From Limisphaerales bacterium (GTDB taxonomy: Bacteria; Verrucomicrobiota; Verrucomicrobiia; Limisphaerales; SXTU01), in NCBI GenBank assembly GCA_009773355.1, contig WRPG01000009.1, forward strand, positions 92,945-125,616: a stretch of 32,672 nt of DNA, read 5' to 3'. The notes beneath the pieces are model-generated. The model made no database searches and was not told where the DNA came from. It saw nothing but the letters and a program-made list of their open reading frames with translations. This document shows positions 26,901 through 32,672 of this stretch, in pieces (position 1 is the first letter of the stretch; every line of letters begins with the position of its first letter). A program made the translations under genes and the position numbers.

Positions 26901-29114
26901 CTTCGTCACGCGGGGAGCCGTGGCGTTGAGCTTCGCACCCGCCCCGATCCACTCGCGGATGATGCGGTAGTTGAGGCTGCCCGGCGTGAAGACCTGCTGG
27001 CCTTGATGCGCCACCGCCGCCGTGGCCTTGAGCAGCATGAGCGAATCGTCCGGCGAGGCGACGTTCGCGCGGCGGCTGGCCAGCTCGTCGGTGAACGCGC
27101 GCACGTCATACTCGGCGTCGTAACCGCGCAGCGAGAGCTTGAAGCCGTTTTTGCCCTCCTTCGCTCCGTGGCAGGTGCCGGCGTTGCACCCGGCCTTGGT
27201 CAGCACCGGGTTCACGTCGCGGATGAAGTCGGTGTCGAGGCTCTTGCCGATGCCGGCGACCTTGACCGGGACGGAGACGGACTTGCCGGCGAAGCTCGCC
27301 TTGACCATCACGGAGCCGTTCGCCTTGGGCAGCACCACCCCGGACGCGGACACGCTCGCGGCGCTCTTGCTGAAGCCGCCGAGTTCGAGCTTGGCGAGGC
27401 GCGTCACGTCCAGCGCCTCACCGGTCGCGAGGCGGGCGGTGACGAGGATTTGCGCGCTGTCAGTCCACCGGCTGAGGGCGATGGCCTTCGGCTCCACTTC
27501 CAGCGCGACAACCTTGGCGTCCTTCGGCAGCGACTCCGGCTCGCCCTCGGTCTTGGCGGCGGGCGCGGTGGGCGCTTCAAATTTCTTGGCGGCGAGCGCC
27601 TTGCTGGCGGCGGTCACGTTCACGCTGGGGAACTCCTTGAGGAGCGAGCCGTTCTCCGTGTTGAACAGGCGGATGAGTCCGTCGGAACCGGCGGCGGCCA
27701 CGGTCTTCGCGTCGGGCGCGATGGCGACCGCATAAACGCCGGCCTGCGGGACGGGCACCTTGAAGAGCGCCTTGGTGCCGCTGGCCCGGTATTTGGCGAT
27801 GACCTCCTTGTCCTGCGGTGAGCGGCTGGCGGGAATCTTCTTCATCACGTCGGCCACCTCCTTGGGGATGGCATTCGTGCCGAGCGTGAAGGTGGAGGCG
27901 AAGACCTCGCCCTTGCCGTCCAGCGCGCTGCCGGCGGCCAGCAGCCTGCCGTCCGCGCTCCAAGCAACGGAGGTGACGCGGCCCAGCATCGCATCGAAGA
28001 AGAAAATGCCGTTGCTGTCGTCGCCGATCTGGCGGTTCACGGTGCGGAAGATTTGATAGACCTTCGGCAGGCCGTCGGAGCCGCCCATGAGGATTTCCTC
28101 GCGCACCGGGTGGCGCACCACGGTGGCGATGCCGCCCTTGAGCGCGTTGGGGGTGATGCTCGTGATGTTGTCAATGAACCGCTGCGTGGCCAGCTCGGTG
28201 AGCTTCGCGGTCATGTCGCGGCTGACGGAGATGACGTGGTCACCCTTGAGGGACCAGGTGGTGCCGCGCGCCCAATCGGTGTGGGTGTTCATGAAGAGCA
28301 CTTGCTTGCCGGAATCAGCCTCGATAGCGCGCACGGAATTGTCGCCGCAGCCGAAGGCGATGAGCTTGCCGTCCGGCGACCAGCTTGCGCCGTAAAGCGT
28401 GTCGTAGGTGACGGAGTGCGAGAGCGTGAGCTTGCGCTTCTCCACGTCCCAGACCTGGATTTCGCCCATGCGCCCCGGCAGGCCGCCGGCCACCGCGAGG
28501 CGCTTGCCATCGGGAGAAAACTTCACCGACTCAATGCGCTCGCTCAGGCCGACGAGCCGCGCGGCGAGACCGGAACCATCGGCCTTGTGCAGCAGCACTT
28601 CGTGGAAGCCGGCGAGCGCGAGGAACTGGCCGTCGGCCGAGTAGTCAATCGAGGTGATGACCGGCGGCAGCGAATACACCGGCGGATGGTTCATGTCGTA
28701 ACGCTCGCGGGCGTTGGCCGGCGTGTCGTCCACCGCGCCCTGCGCAATCCAGTTGCGGACGGTCTCGATTTCGGTCGCGTGCAACGGCTTCTTGCCCTCG
28801 GGCATCTCGGCCTTGCCGTCCTTGGGCGTGATGAGCTGGACGAGGTGCGACTTGTCCGGCGACTTCGCCACGATGGCGGCTTCCTTGCTGTCGCCCGCGC
28901 CGAGCATCAGCTTGAAGTCCGTCATCACATAGCCGCCCTTGGACTTCGCGGGCTGGTGGCAGCCCTGGCAGTTCGCCTGGAAGATGGGCCGCACGTCCTT
29001 GTAGTAACTGACCTTTTTCGGCGGCGCGGATTTCTTGTCGGCGGGCGCGGCGAGAAGGCTGGCGGCGGCAATCGCAAGGACGCCGAGACCGGTCGAAAGT
29101 TGCTTGCTGTTCAT
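23964..29114 (-). CDS. Giant exported haem/WD40/DUF1549/DUF1553 protein
   Basis: From the ATG at 29114 the product is 1716 residues with a signal peptide (about 1-23). In order: a PSCyt1-like cytochrome domain with C49-H53 (CQGCH); a WD40 propeller at about 160-560 (SVKFSPDGKRLAVAGG, ASWSPDGKLIAFGCGDNS); a second cytochrome-like domain with the odd spacing C643-H649 (CNAGTCH); a bacterial Ig-like domain at about 735-820; PSCyt2 (DUF1549) at about 838-1010 with a third site C993-H997 (CNKCH); and PSD1 (DUF1553) from about 1088 (SRREELAMWITAKDNRYFAS). Its final conserved piece (AQDLAWALINNPAFLFNR) is separated from the rest by a charged coiled coil and a discoidin-like stretch. The protein should be extracytoplasmic. 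Its role in carbohydrate or c-type electron chemistry is not proven. Confidence 0.92.
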   Translation of the reverse strand: MNSKQLSTGLGVLAIAAASLLAAPADKKSAPPKKVSYYKDVRPIFQANCQGCHQPAKSKGGYVMTDFKLMLGAGDSKEAAIVAKSPDKSHLVQLITPKDGKAEMPEGKKPLHATEIETVRNWIAQGAVDDTPANARERYDMNHPPVYSLPPVITSIDYSADGQFLALAGFHEVLLHKADGSGLAARLVGLSERIESVKFSPDGKRLAVAGGLPGRMGEIQVWDVEKRKLTLSHSVTYDTLYGASWSPDGKLIAFGCGDNSVRAIEADSGKQVLFMNTHTDWARGTTWSLKGDHVISVSRDMTAKLTELATQRFIDNITSITPNALKGGIATVVRHPVREEILMGGSDGLPKVYQIFRTVNRQIGDDSNGIFFFDAMLGRVTSVAWSADGRLLAAGSALDGKGEVFASTFTLGTNAIPKEVADVMKKIPASRSPQDKEVIAKYRASGTKALFKVPVPQAGVYAVAIAPDAKTVAAAGSDGLIRLFNTENGSLLKEFPSVNVTAASKALAAKKFEAPTAPAAKTEGEPESLPKDAKVVALEVEPKAIALSRWTDSAQILVTARLATGEALDVTRLAKLELGGFSKSAASVSASGVVLPKANGSVMVKASFAGKSVSVPVKVAGIGKSLDTDFIRDVNPVLTKAGCNAGTCHGAKEGKNGFKLSLRGYDAEYDVRAFTDELASRRANVASPDDSLMLLKATAAVAHQGQQVFTPGSLNYRIIREWIGAGAKLNATAPRVTKIELSPQNPVVQKVGARQQMRVIATYADGSTRDVTTLAFVDTGNQDVAKTDAAGIVTTLRRGEAPMLARFEGAYAATTVTVMGDRSGFTWAEPEKWNKVDEFTAAKWQRMKILPSGLSTDDEFIRRVYLDLTGVPPTADEVKAFLADKRPTREKRDALVDRLVGSEDYVDHWSNKWADLLQVNSKFLGAEGAKAFRDWIRNEIAKNTPHDQFARKIITATGSNKDNPPASYYKILRKPEDTMENTTHLFLAVRFNCNKCHDHPFERWTQDQYYQTAAYFARVGLKKDPAGGDKLLGGTAVEGGKPLYEIVEELGAGEVKHDRTGKETPPQFPYPATCGEDGKPAAEQKKHSRREELAMWITAKDNRYFASSFANRIWGYLTGVGVIEPLDDIRAGNPPSNPELLDYLTQEFIKSGFNTRHLMKLVTKSRTYQLSVASHKWNEDDKINFSHATARRLPAEVLFDTIYKVTGAKSAIPGVPAGTRAAQLADTGFKLPDGFFATMGKPPRESACECERTSDIQLGPIMALISGATVGDAVSAPDNAIAKLAKEVTDDRELINELFLRIMNRPARASEIEATLKSWATMKADAATVNVSLADYEKVFPGLQKRREEQRAKDLSDAKTDLAAYEKEIAPREAKLDAEQKERTAKAEAELKRFNEQDFPKRLAAFEKKQDLKTAWSAFTTKNLKSTGDLKLAQQEDKSVVVTAGKAVRGEYTFTVETDLKQLSALRLEALTDKRFPKNGPGRAPDGNFVLNEITLSVAPKDKPMESKKVELQKALADFSQENFEVAKSIDGGNNRQQGWAVSPNGGATHWATYELKTPLTNTAGVILTVKLTQLFSGGEDKGYTLGRFRLSGTGTKSPGLSQSEELRALLATPSDARTKEQKDAFEKVARANDAELAKRTKELADARKPRPIDPLLKERQESVKRLSEPLSADPKLATLKRAADLSTKQLADTRLIGAQDLAWALINNPAFLFNR

Positions 29115-29223
29115 GGCTTGAAAATGCGCGGACTCCGCCGACGCGGCAACATCGCAGCGCACGGCGGAAGTCAATGGAGACGGACGGCTCGCGGAGGGTG
29201 AAATTCACCGGCAGGCAAGCGCT

Positions 29224-29356
29224 TCTTGGACTGCGGTGGCAGAGCGCAGCGGCGACACCACTTTGGCTTCCAGCGAAGCGGAACACCGCGCCTGCGATGC
29301 CCGCTTCGCAGAACGTGAAAGCGTCGTGGCGCTTTGCTTCCCGACGCAGTCCAAGA
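29224..29356. repeat. Element with 12-base inverted ends
   Basis: tcttggactgcg (29224-29235) and cgcagtccaaga (29345-29356) are perfect inverted repeats bounding 133 bases. The interior contains another pair (gcgaagcgg at about 29275 against ccgcttcgc at about 29304). It has no coding frame of note. The layout is that of a small MITE-like or REP-type element. It carries no transposase and no target-site duplication I could see. Confidence 0.55.
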
Positions 29357-29367
29357 CGTCGCGGCGG

Positions 29368-29443
29368 CGTAGCTCGACATTCCAATGTCGAGACTCGGCG
29401 TGCCAGCGCCCCGCAGCACTCGACATTGGAATGTCGAGCTACG
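29368..29443. repeat. Two palindromic arms forming a 25-base perfect inverted repeat
   Basis: 29368-29392 and 29419-29443 are perfect reverse complements over 25 bases, separated by 26 bases. Each arm is itself a palindrome (ctcgacatt and aatgtcgag around two bases), so both cruciform and long-hairpin folds exist. The AT-richer core and the perfect match make chance very unlikely. It stands directly beside the oxidoreductase terminator. Confidence 0.8.
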
Positions 29444-29475
29444 AAAAAGCCCGCGTCCGTTGCCGGACGCGGGCT
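29444..29475 (-). terminator. Rho-independent terminator of the first Gfo/Idh/MocA gene
   Basis: On the minus strand a perfect 12-base stem (agcccgcgtccg against cggacgcgggct; 29448-29459 and 29464-29475) with a 4-base loop is followed by a run of five T. It lies 20 bases past the stop of the oxidoreductase gene. This is a textbook intrinsic terminator and shows that the gene is not co-transcribed with the giant gene downstream. Confidence 0.9.
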
Positions 29476-29495
29476 GGGTGAAGATGCAGTTCAGC

Positions 29496-30863
29496 TCAAC
29501 CGAACGTCGTCTTGCCGGGGACGGCGAGCTTATACATCCCGTCCGAACCGGGCACGCTGGGCGGCGTCAACCGGATGGCCTGTTCCCACGGCACCTGGTC
29601 AATGCCCTTGACCATCGTGTCGAGGTTGGACTCGAGCGCCTTGTCCCAGGTGATTTCCTTGCCGGAGTAGGTCGCCATGCGGCCCAGCACGGAAGTCATC
29701 GAGCTGTTCGCGCCGTATTCGGCCTCGTTGTAGGGCGTGTCGTTGCGGATGGCGGCGAAGAGATCGTCGTGCTCCTGCTGGTAGGGATTTTTCGCCTTCT
29801 TGGCATCGTCGCGGAAGCGCCAGGACTTCTCGCCGCGAATGGTGTGGCCGCTGATGTTGCAGACACCCTTGGTGCCGATGGCGTGCTCGGAGACATCATT
29901 CCAGCAGCCGAGCTGGTGGCGGCACTGGCTGAAGCAGACCGAGCCGTCCTCGTAGGTGAACTCAACGACGTGGTGGTCGAAGATTTCGCCGTAGTCGGGG
30001 CCTTTGCGCGTTTCGCAACCGCCATTGCCACGCGCCTTGACCGGGTGGCCGCGCTTGACCCAGTTGATGACGTCGAGGTTGTGGATGTGCTGCTCGCAGA
30101 TGTGGTCGCCGCAGACCCAGACGAAGTAATACCAGTTGCGCATCTGGTATTCGAGTTCGGTGAGCTTGCGGCCGTATTGCTGTTCGAGCGACGCGCGGGT
30201 CTTCACCCACGGCGTGTTGCCGTTCCAGTAGGCGCGCATGGCCTGAATCTCGCCCAGTTCGCCGTCGTGCAGGCGCTTCATCGTTTCAAGGTAGCCGAGC
30301 TGGTGATGGCGCTGGAGGCCGACGCCGACCTTGAGGTTCTTCTTCTTGGCCTCGGCGGCGGCGGCGATGACCTTCTTGTAGCCCGCGACATCCACGCAAA
30401 CCGGCTTCTCCATGAAGACGTGCTTGCCCTGCCGGACGGCCTCCTCGAACTGCATCGGGCGGAAGCCGGGCGGGGTGGCGAGGATGACGAGGTCGGCCTG
30501 TGCGATGGCCTTCTTGTAGGCGTCGAAGCCCATGAATTTGTTTTCGTCCTTCACCTGCACCTTGTTCTTGTGCTTCGAGCCGAGTTGGGCGAGCGAGCCA
30601 TCCATGCGGTCCTTGTGCACGTCGGCGACGGCCACGAGCTTCACGCTCTCGCCGGTGCTCAACGCCTGGTCCGCCGCGCCGGAGCCGCGTCCGCCCATGC
30701 CGACGAGCGCGATCTTGATGGTGTCGCCGGGCGAGGCGCCGTGGACGAAACGCTCGACGGGCAGCGTGCTCAAGGCAGCGGCACCGGCGGCGAACTTCGT
30801 GGAGGTGGAGAAGAAACTCCGGCGCGTGACCGGACCAGAGGCGGGGACAATCAGGTTGCTCAT
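29496..30863 (-). CDS. Gfo/Idh/MocA-family oxidoreductase, Tat-exported
   Basis: The 455-residue product starts at the ATG at 30863. A Tat signal is present: twin arginines R14-R15 in VTRRSFFSTSTKFAAGAAAL. The NAD(P)-binding Rossmann fold begins at IKIALVGMGGRGSG (about 49-62), and the family EKP motif is at E152-K153-P154 (HVFMEKPVCVD). The C-terminal domain carries WYYFVWVCGDHICEQHIHNL and GEIFDHHVVEF. Members of this group in planctomycetes and verrucomicrobia probably act on sugars or inositols outside the cytoplasm with bound cofactor; the substrate is unknown. It is a paralogue of the next gene upstream (31157-32512), and a strong terminator follows it. Confidence 0.93.
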   Translation of the reverse strand: MSNLIVPASGPVTRRSFFSTSTKFAAGAAALSTLPVERFVHGASPGDTIKIALVGMGGRGSGAADQALSTGESVKLVAVADVHKDRMDGSLAQLGSKHKNKVQVKDENKFMGFDAYKKAIAQADLVILATPPGFRPMQFEEAVRQGKHVFMEKPVCVDVAGYKKVIAAAAEAKKKNLKVGVGLQRHHQLGYLETMKRLHDGELGEIQAMRAYWNGNTPWVKTRASLEQQYGRKLTELEYQMRNWYYFVWVCGDHICEQHIHNLDVINWVKRGHPVKARGNGGCETRKGPDYGEIFDHHVVEFTYEDGSVCFSQCRHQLGCWNDVSEHAIGTKGVCNISGHTIRGEKSWRFRDDAKKAKNPYQQEHDDLFAAIRNDTPYNEAEYGANSSMTSVLGRMATYSGKEITWDKALESNLDTMVKGIDQVPWEQAIRLTPPSVPGSDGMYKLAVPGKTTFG

Positions 30864-31014
30864 AATTTCAATCGCGTTGGACTAGGCCGCCCGTCGCGAC
30901 ATTCGCGGCGGACCAAACAAGCTCGTTCAACAAGCTGGAACGGGGGCGAGTGTAGGAAGTCGCGGCGGGTTGTCCAGCGCGGGGAAATGCGGCGATGTGG
31001 GCGCGGTTGAAAGA

Positions 31015-31152
31015 GGAGCGCCGGCTTGCAGCCGGCTTATCGTGAACTTGCCAGAACACTGGTGGACAGGCTCTCAACGCTCTCGACCGCTGTGAACTGC
31101 CTCAGCCGAATTGCCTTCCGCGCGCGCAAAGCCGGCTGCAAGCCGGCGCTCC
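31015..31152. repeat. 24-base perfect inverted repeat flanking 90 bases
   Basis: 31015-31038 and 31129-31152 are perfect reverse complements (ggagcgccggcttgcagcc at one end). Each arm also contains a small internal palindrome (gccggcttgcagccggc). It lies between the two oxidoreductase genes, with its right arm only four bases past the stop of the upstream one. It could therefore end transcription, but no T run follows. The sequence type recalls the other dyad repeats of the window. Confidence 0.75.
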
Positions 31153-31156
31153 GGCG

Positions 31157-32512
31157 TCAGAGCGCCACCGTCCGGCCCGGTATCGCATACGGATACCGTC
31201 CATCTGGTCCCGGCTTGGGCTTCGGCGCGGCGTCCCAAGCGAGGCGCTCGGGCAGCAGATCGAGCTTCGAGTTCAGCGCTTCTTCCCACGTCACGGGCTG
31301 GCCGCCGTAGGTCGCCATGCGGCCCATGATGGCCGTGAGCGTGCTCTTGGCACCGCGCTCGGCCTCGTTGTGCGGCTTGTTGTGGCGGATGGCGTCGAAG
31401 AACGGGATGTGCTCCAGCCGGTGGCCGTCGTTGGCCTCGCCTTCCTTCGCCTGGTAGCGCCACGTCACCTCTTGCTTAAGGTTGCGGATGGCAAAGACAT
31501 TGCGCTCGGCAATCCAGCTTCCCTTCGTGCCCTGCACGGCCTCATAGACCTCGCCCTTGCACTTGGGAATCTGCCGGCACTGCGAATACATCCGCGAGCC
31601 GTCCGCATAGACATACTCGACGGTGTGGTGGTCGAAAATCTCGCCGTGGTCCGGCTCGCTCAGGTAGGCGCGTCCGCCGATGCCGGAGCAGCTCACGGGG
31701 AACGACTGCTTCACCCAGTTGATGACATCAAGGTTGTGGATGTGCTGCTCGACGATGTGGTCGCCGGACAGCCACGCGAACATATACCAGTTGCGGAGCT
31801 GGTATTCCATCTCCGTGGGCGCGCGGCCCAGCATCTCGGCGACTTCCTTGCGCGTCTTCTTCGGCCCGACGGGCGCGGTGTTCCAGTAGCAACGCATCGA
31901 GACGATGTCGCCGATTTCGCCGCCGTGCAGGCGCTTCATGCTCTCCTGATAATTCGGCTGGTGATGCCGCTGGAGGCCGACGGCGACCTTGAGATTCTTC
32001 TTCTTCGCCTCCTCGGCGGCGGCGAGGACTTTGCGCACGCCCGGCCCGTCCACCGCGACGGGTTTCTCCATGAAGACGTGTTTGCCCTGCCGCACGGCCT
32101 CCTCGAACATCATCGGGCGGAAGCCGGGGGGGGTGGCGAGGATGACCACGTCCGCCTGCGCAATGGCCTGCTTGTAAGCTTCGAAGCCGAGGAACCTGTT
32201 TTCCTCCTTCACCGCGAGCTGGTCCTTGTGCTTCTTGAGCGATGCGAGGCTGCGGTCCATGCGGTCCTGATGCACGTCGGCGACTGCCACCAGCTTCACG
32301 TCCGCCCCGGCCTGCATGGCTTGGTCCGCCGCACCGGTGCCGCGTCCGCCCGCGCCAACCAGCGCGACCTTGATGGTGTCGCCGGGCGAAGCACCGTGGG
32401 CGAAGCGTTCCACCGGCAGCGTGCCGAGGGCGGCGGCGCTGGCGGCAAACTTCGTGGACGTCGAGAGGAAGTCCCGCAGCGAGACGGCGTGGTTTGGCTT
32501 CTGGTCGTTCAT
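31157..32512 (-). CDS. Gfo/Idh/MocA-family oxidoreductase, paralogue with a degraded Tat motif
   Basis: From the ATG at 32512 the product is 451 residues; 52 more in-frame codons upstream look non-coding. The N-terminal segment parallels its neighbour (LRDFLSTSTKFAASAAAL against RRSFFSTSTKFAAGAAAL), but the twin arginine is now LR. The Rossmann motif IKVALVGAGGRGTG and EKP (E149, HVFMEKPVAVDG) are intact, as are WYMFAWLSGDHIVEQHIHNL and GEIFDHHTVEYV. The two genes clearly arose by duplication, with identity highest over the first 170 residues. Export may be lost, may use Sec, or may work with a weaker signal. Nothing upstream to the window edge (160 bases) looks like a gene. Confidence 0.9.
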   Translation of the reverse strand: MNDQKPNHAVSLRDFLSTSTKFAASAAALGTLPVERFAHGASPGDTIKVALVGAGGRGTGAADQAMQAGADVKLVAVADVHQDRMDRSLASLKKHKDQLAVKEENRFLGFEAYKQAIAQADVVILATPPGFRPMMFEEAVRQGKHVFMEKPVAVDGPGVRKVLAAAEEAKKKNLKVAVGLQRHHQPNYQESMKRLHGGEIGDIVSMRCYWNTAPVGPKKTRKEVAEMLGRAPTEMEYQLRNWYMFAWLSGDHIVEQHIHNLDVINWVKQSFPVSCSGIGGRAYLSEPDHGEIFDHHTVEYVYADGSRMYSQCRQIPKCKGEVYEAVQGTKGSWIAERNVFAIRNLKQEVTWRYQAKEGEANDGHRLEHIPFFDAIRHNKPHNEAERGAKSTLTAIMGRMATYGGQPVTWEEALNSKLDLLPERLAWDAAPKPKPGPDGRYPYAIPGRTVAL

Positions 32513-32672
32513 GTCAATGTCACCGGCAGCATGGCAGACGGCAGGCGGGTTGGAAAGGCTACGTTCAGCTACAGCCAGGGCTGACGCATCAAAATCCGGC
32601 TGGGATGGTGGACGAACCTGGCGTTGAGTAGGGGTGGGGTGGTAGGAGTGGCCGTCAATGTCTGACACGCAC
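32513..32672. other. Upstream region of the last oxidoreductase gene
   Basis: These 160 bases to the window edge should hold the promoter of the minus-strand oxidoreductase. The frame is open on that strand, but its translation is His/Pro/Arg-rich and unlike the family. I see no clear promoter elements. Confidence 0.3.

Larger units (their letters stand above)
29115..29495. other. Intergenic region with nested dyad repeats
   Basis: The 381 bases between the giant gene and the first Gfo/Idh/MocA gene (both minus) contain no convincing gene. From the right it holds the terminator of the oxidoreductase gene (29444-29475), then a paired palindrome (29368-29443), then a longer element with 12-base inverted ends (29224-29356). 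About 100 bases next to the giant gene's start remain for its own promoter. Confidence 0.7.

Noticed and set aside
24015-29201. Three long plus-strand frames opposite the giant haem/WD40 gene
   Set aside because: They are low-complexity Leu/Gly/Ala/Arg translations. The minus strand holds a continuous 1716-residue protein with recognisable domains.

Overview
The window is GC-rich, gene-dense bacterial chromosome of the Verrucomicrobia/Planctomycetes type. I infer a verrucomicrobium, perhaps of the Pedosphaera/Limisphaera group. The support is the Tat-exported Gfo/Idh/MocA oxidoreductases, a DUF1501 protein, a giant haem-binding PSCyt1/WD40/PSCyt2/PSD1 protein, an SMP-30-like lactonase, and many short dyad repeats between genes. 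No tRNA, rRNA, CRISPR array, transposase or phage gene was seen.

Region 1 (1-786) is the end of a NarL-type two-component pair: the last residues of a sensor kinase, then a LuxR-type response regulator that overlaps it. A 638-base gap (787-1424) follows. It holds two copies of a hairpin-forming repeat and a dyad that could be an operator.

Region 2 (1425-12391) is one plus-strand signalling operon of seven genes with overlaps or gaps of 20 bases or less: a single-domain receiver; a hybrid kinase with CHASE3, six PAS domains and a receiver; a second receiver; a TonB-dependent outer-membrane receptor; a YfiR (DUF4154) periplasmic protein; a CHASE8-type hybrid kinase with two receivers and an HPt; and a receiver with a four-cysteine tail. 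Receptor, YfiR and CHASE8 kinase look like a path carrying an outer-membrane or periplasmic signal to a phosphorelay. The CHASE8/YfiR pair is known best from the YfiBNR (Tpb) system, where the output is a diguanylate cyclase. Here the output is a histidine kinase.

Region 3 (12450-20495) is accessory metabolism: an SMP-30-like protein with an unassigned C-terminal half (minus), a divergent methyltransferase, an AraC regulator divergent from a PEP-hydrolase-family TIM barrel, a small ORF overlapping a nucleotidyltransferase, a cupin, an exported coiled-coil protein and a serine beta-lactamase-fold protein.

Region 4 (20764-32512) carries a DUF1501 protein and a B12-binding radical SAM protein (plus). 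Convergent to these on the minus strand are a 1716-residue haem/WD40/DUF1549/DUF1553 protein and two paralogous Gfo/Idh/MocA oxidoreductases. These are typical exported degradation or envelope functions of the phylum. Several dyad repeats sit between the genes. One repeat-like insert lies in frame inside the radical SAM gene, in the linker between its two domains.

All family calls come from reading motifs by eye. No database search was run.
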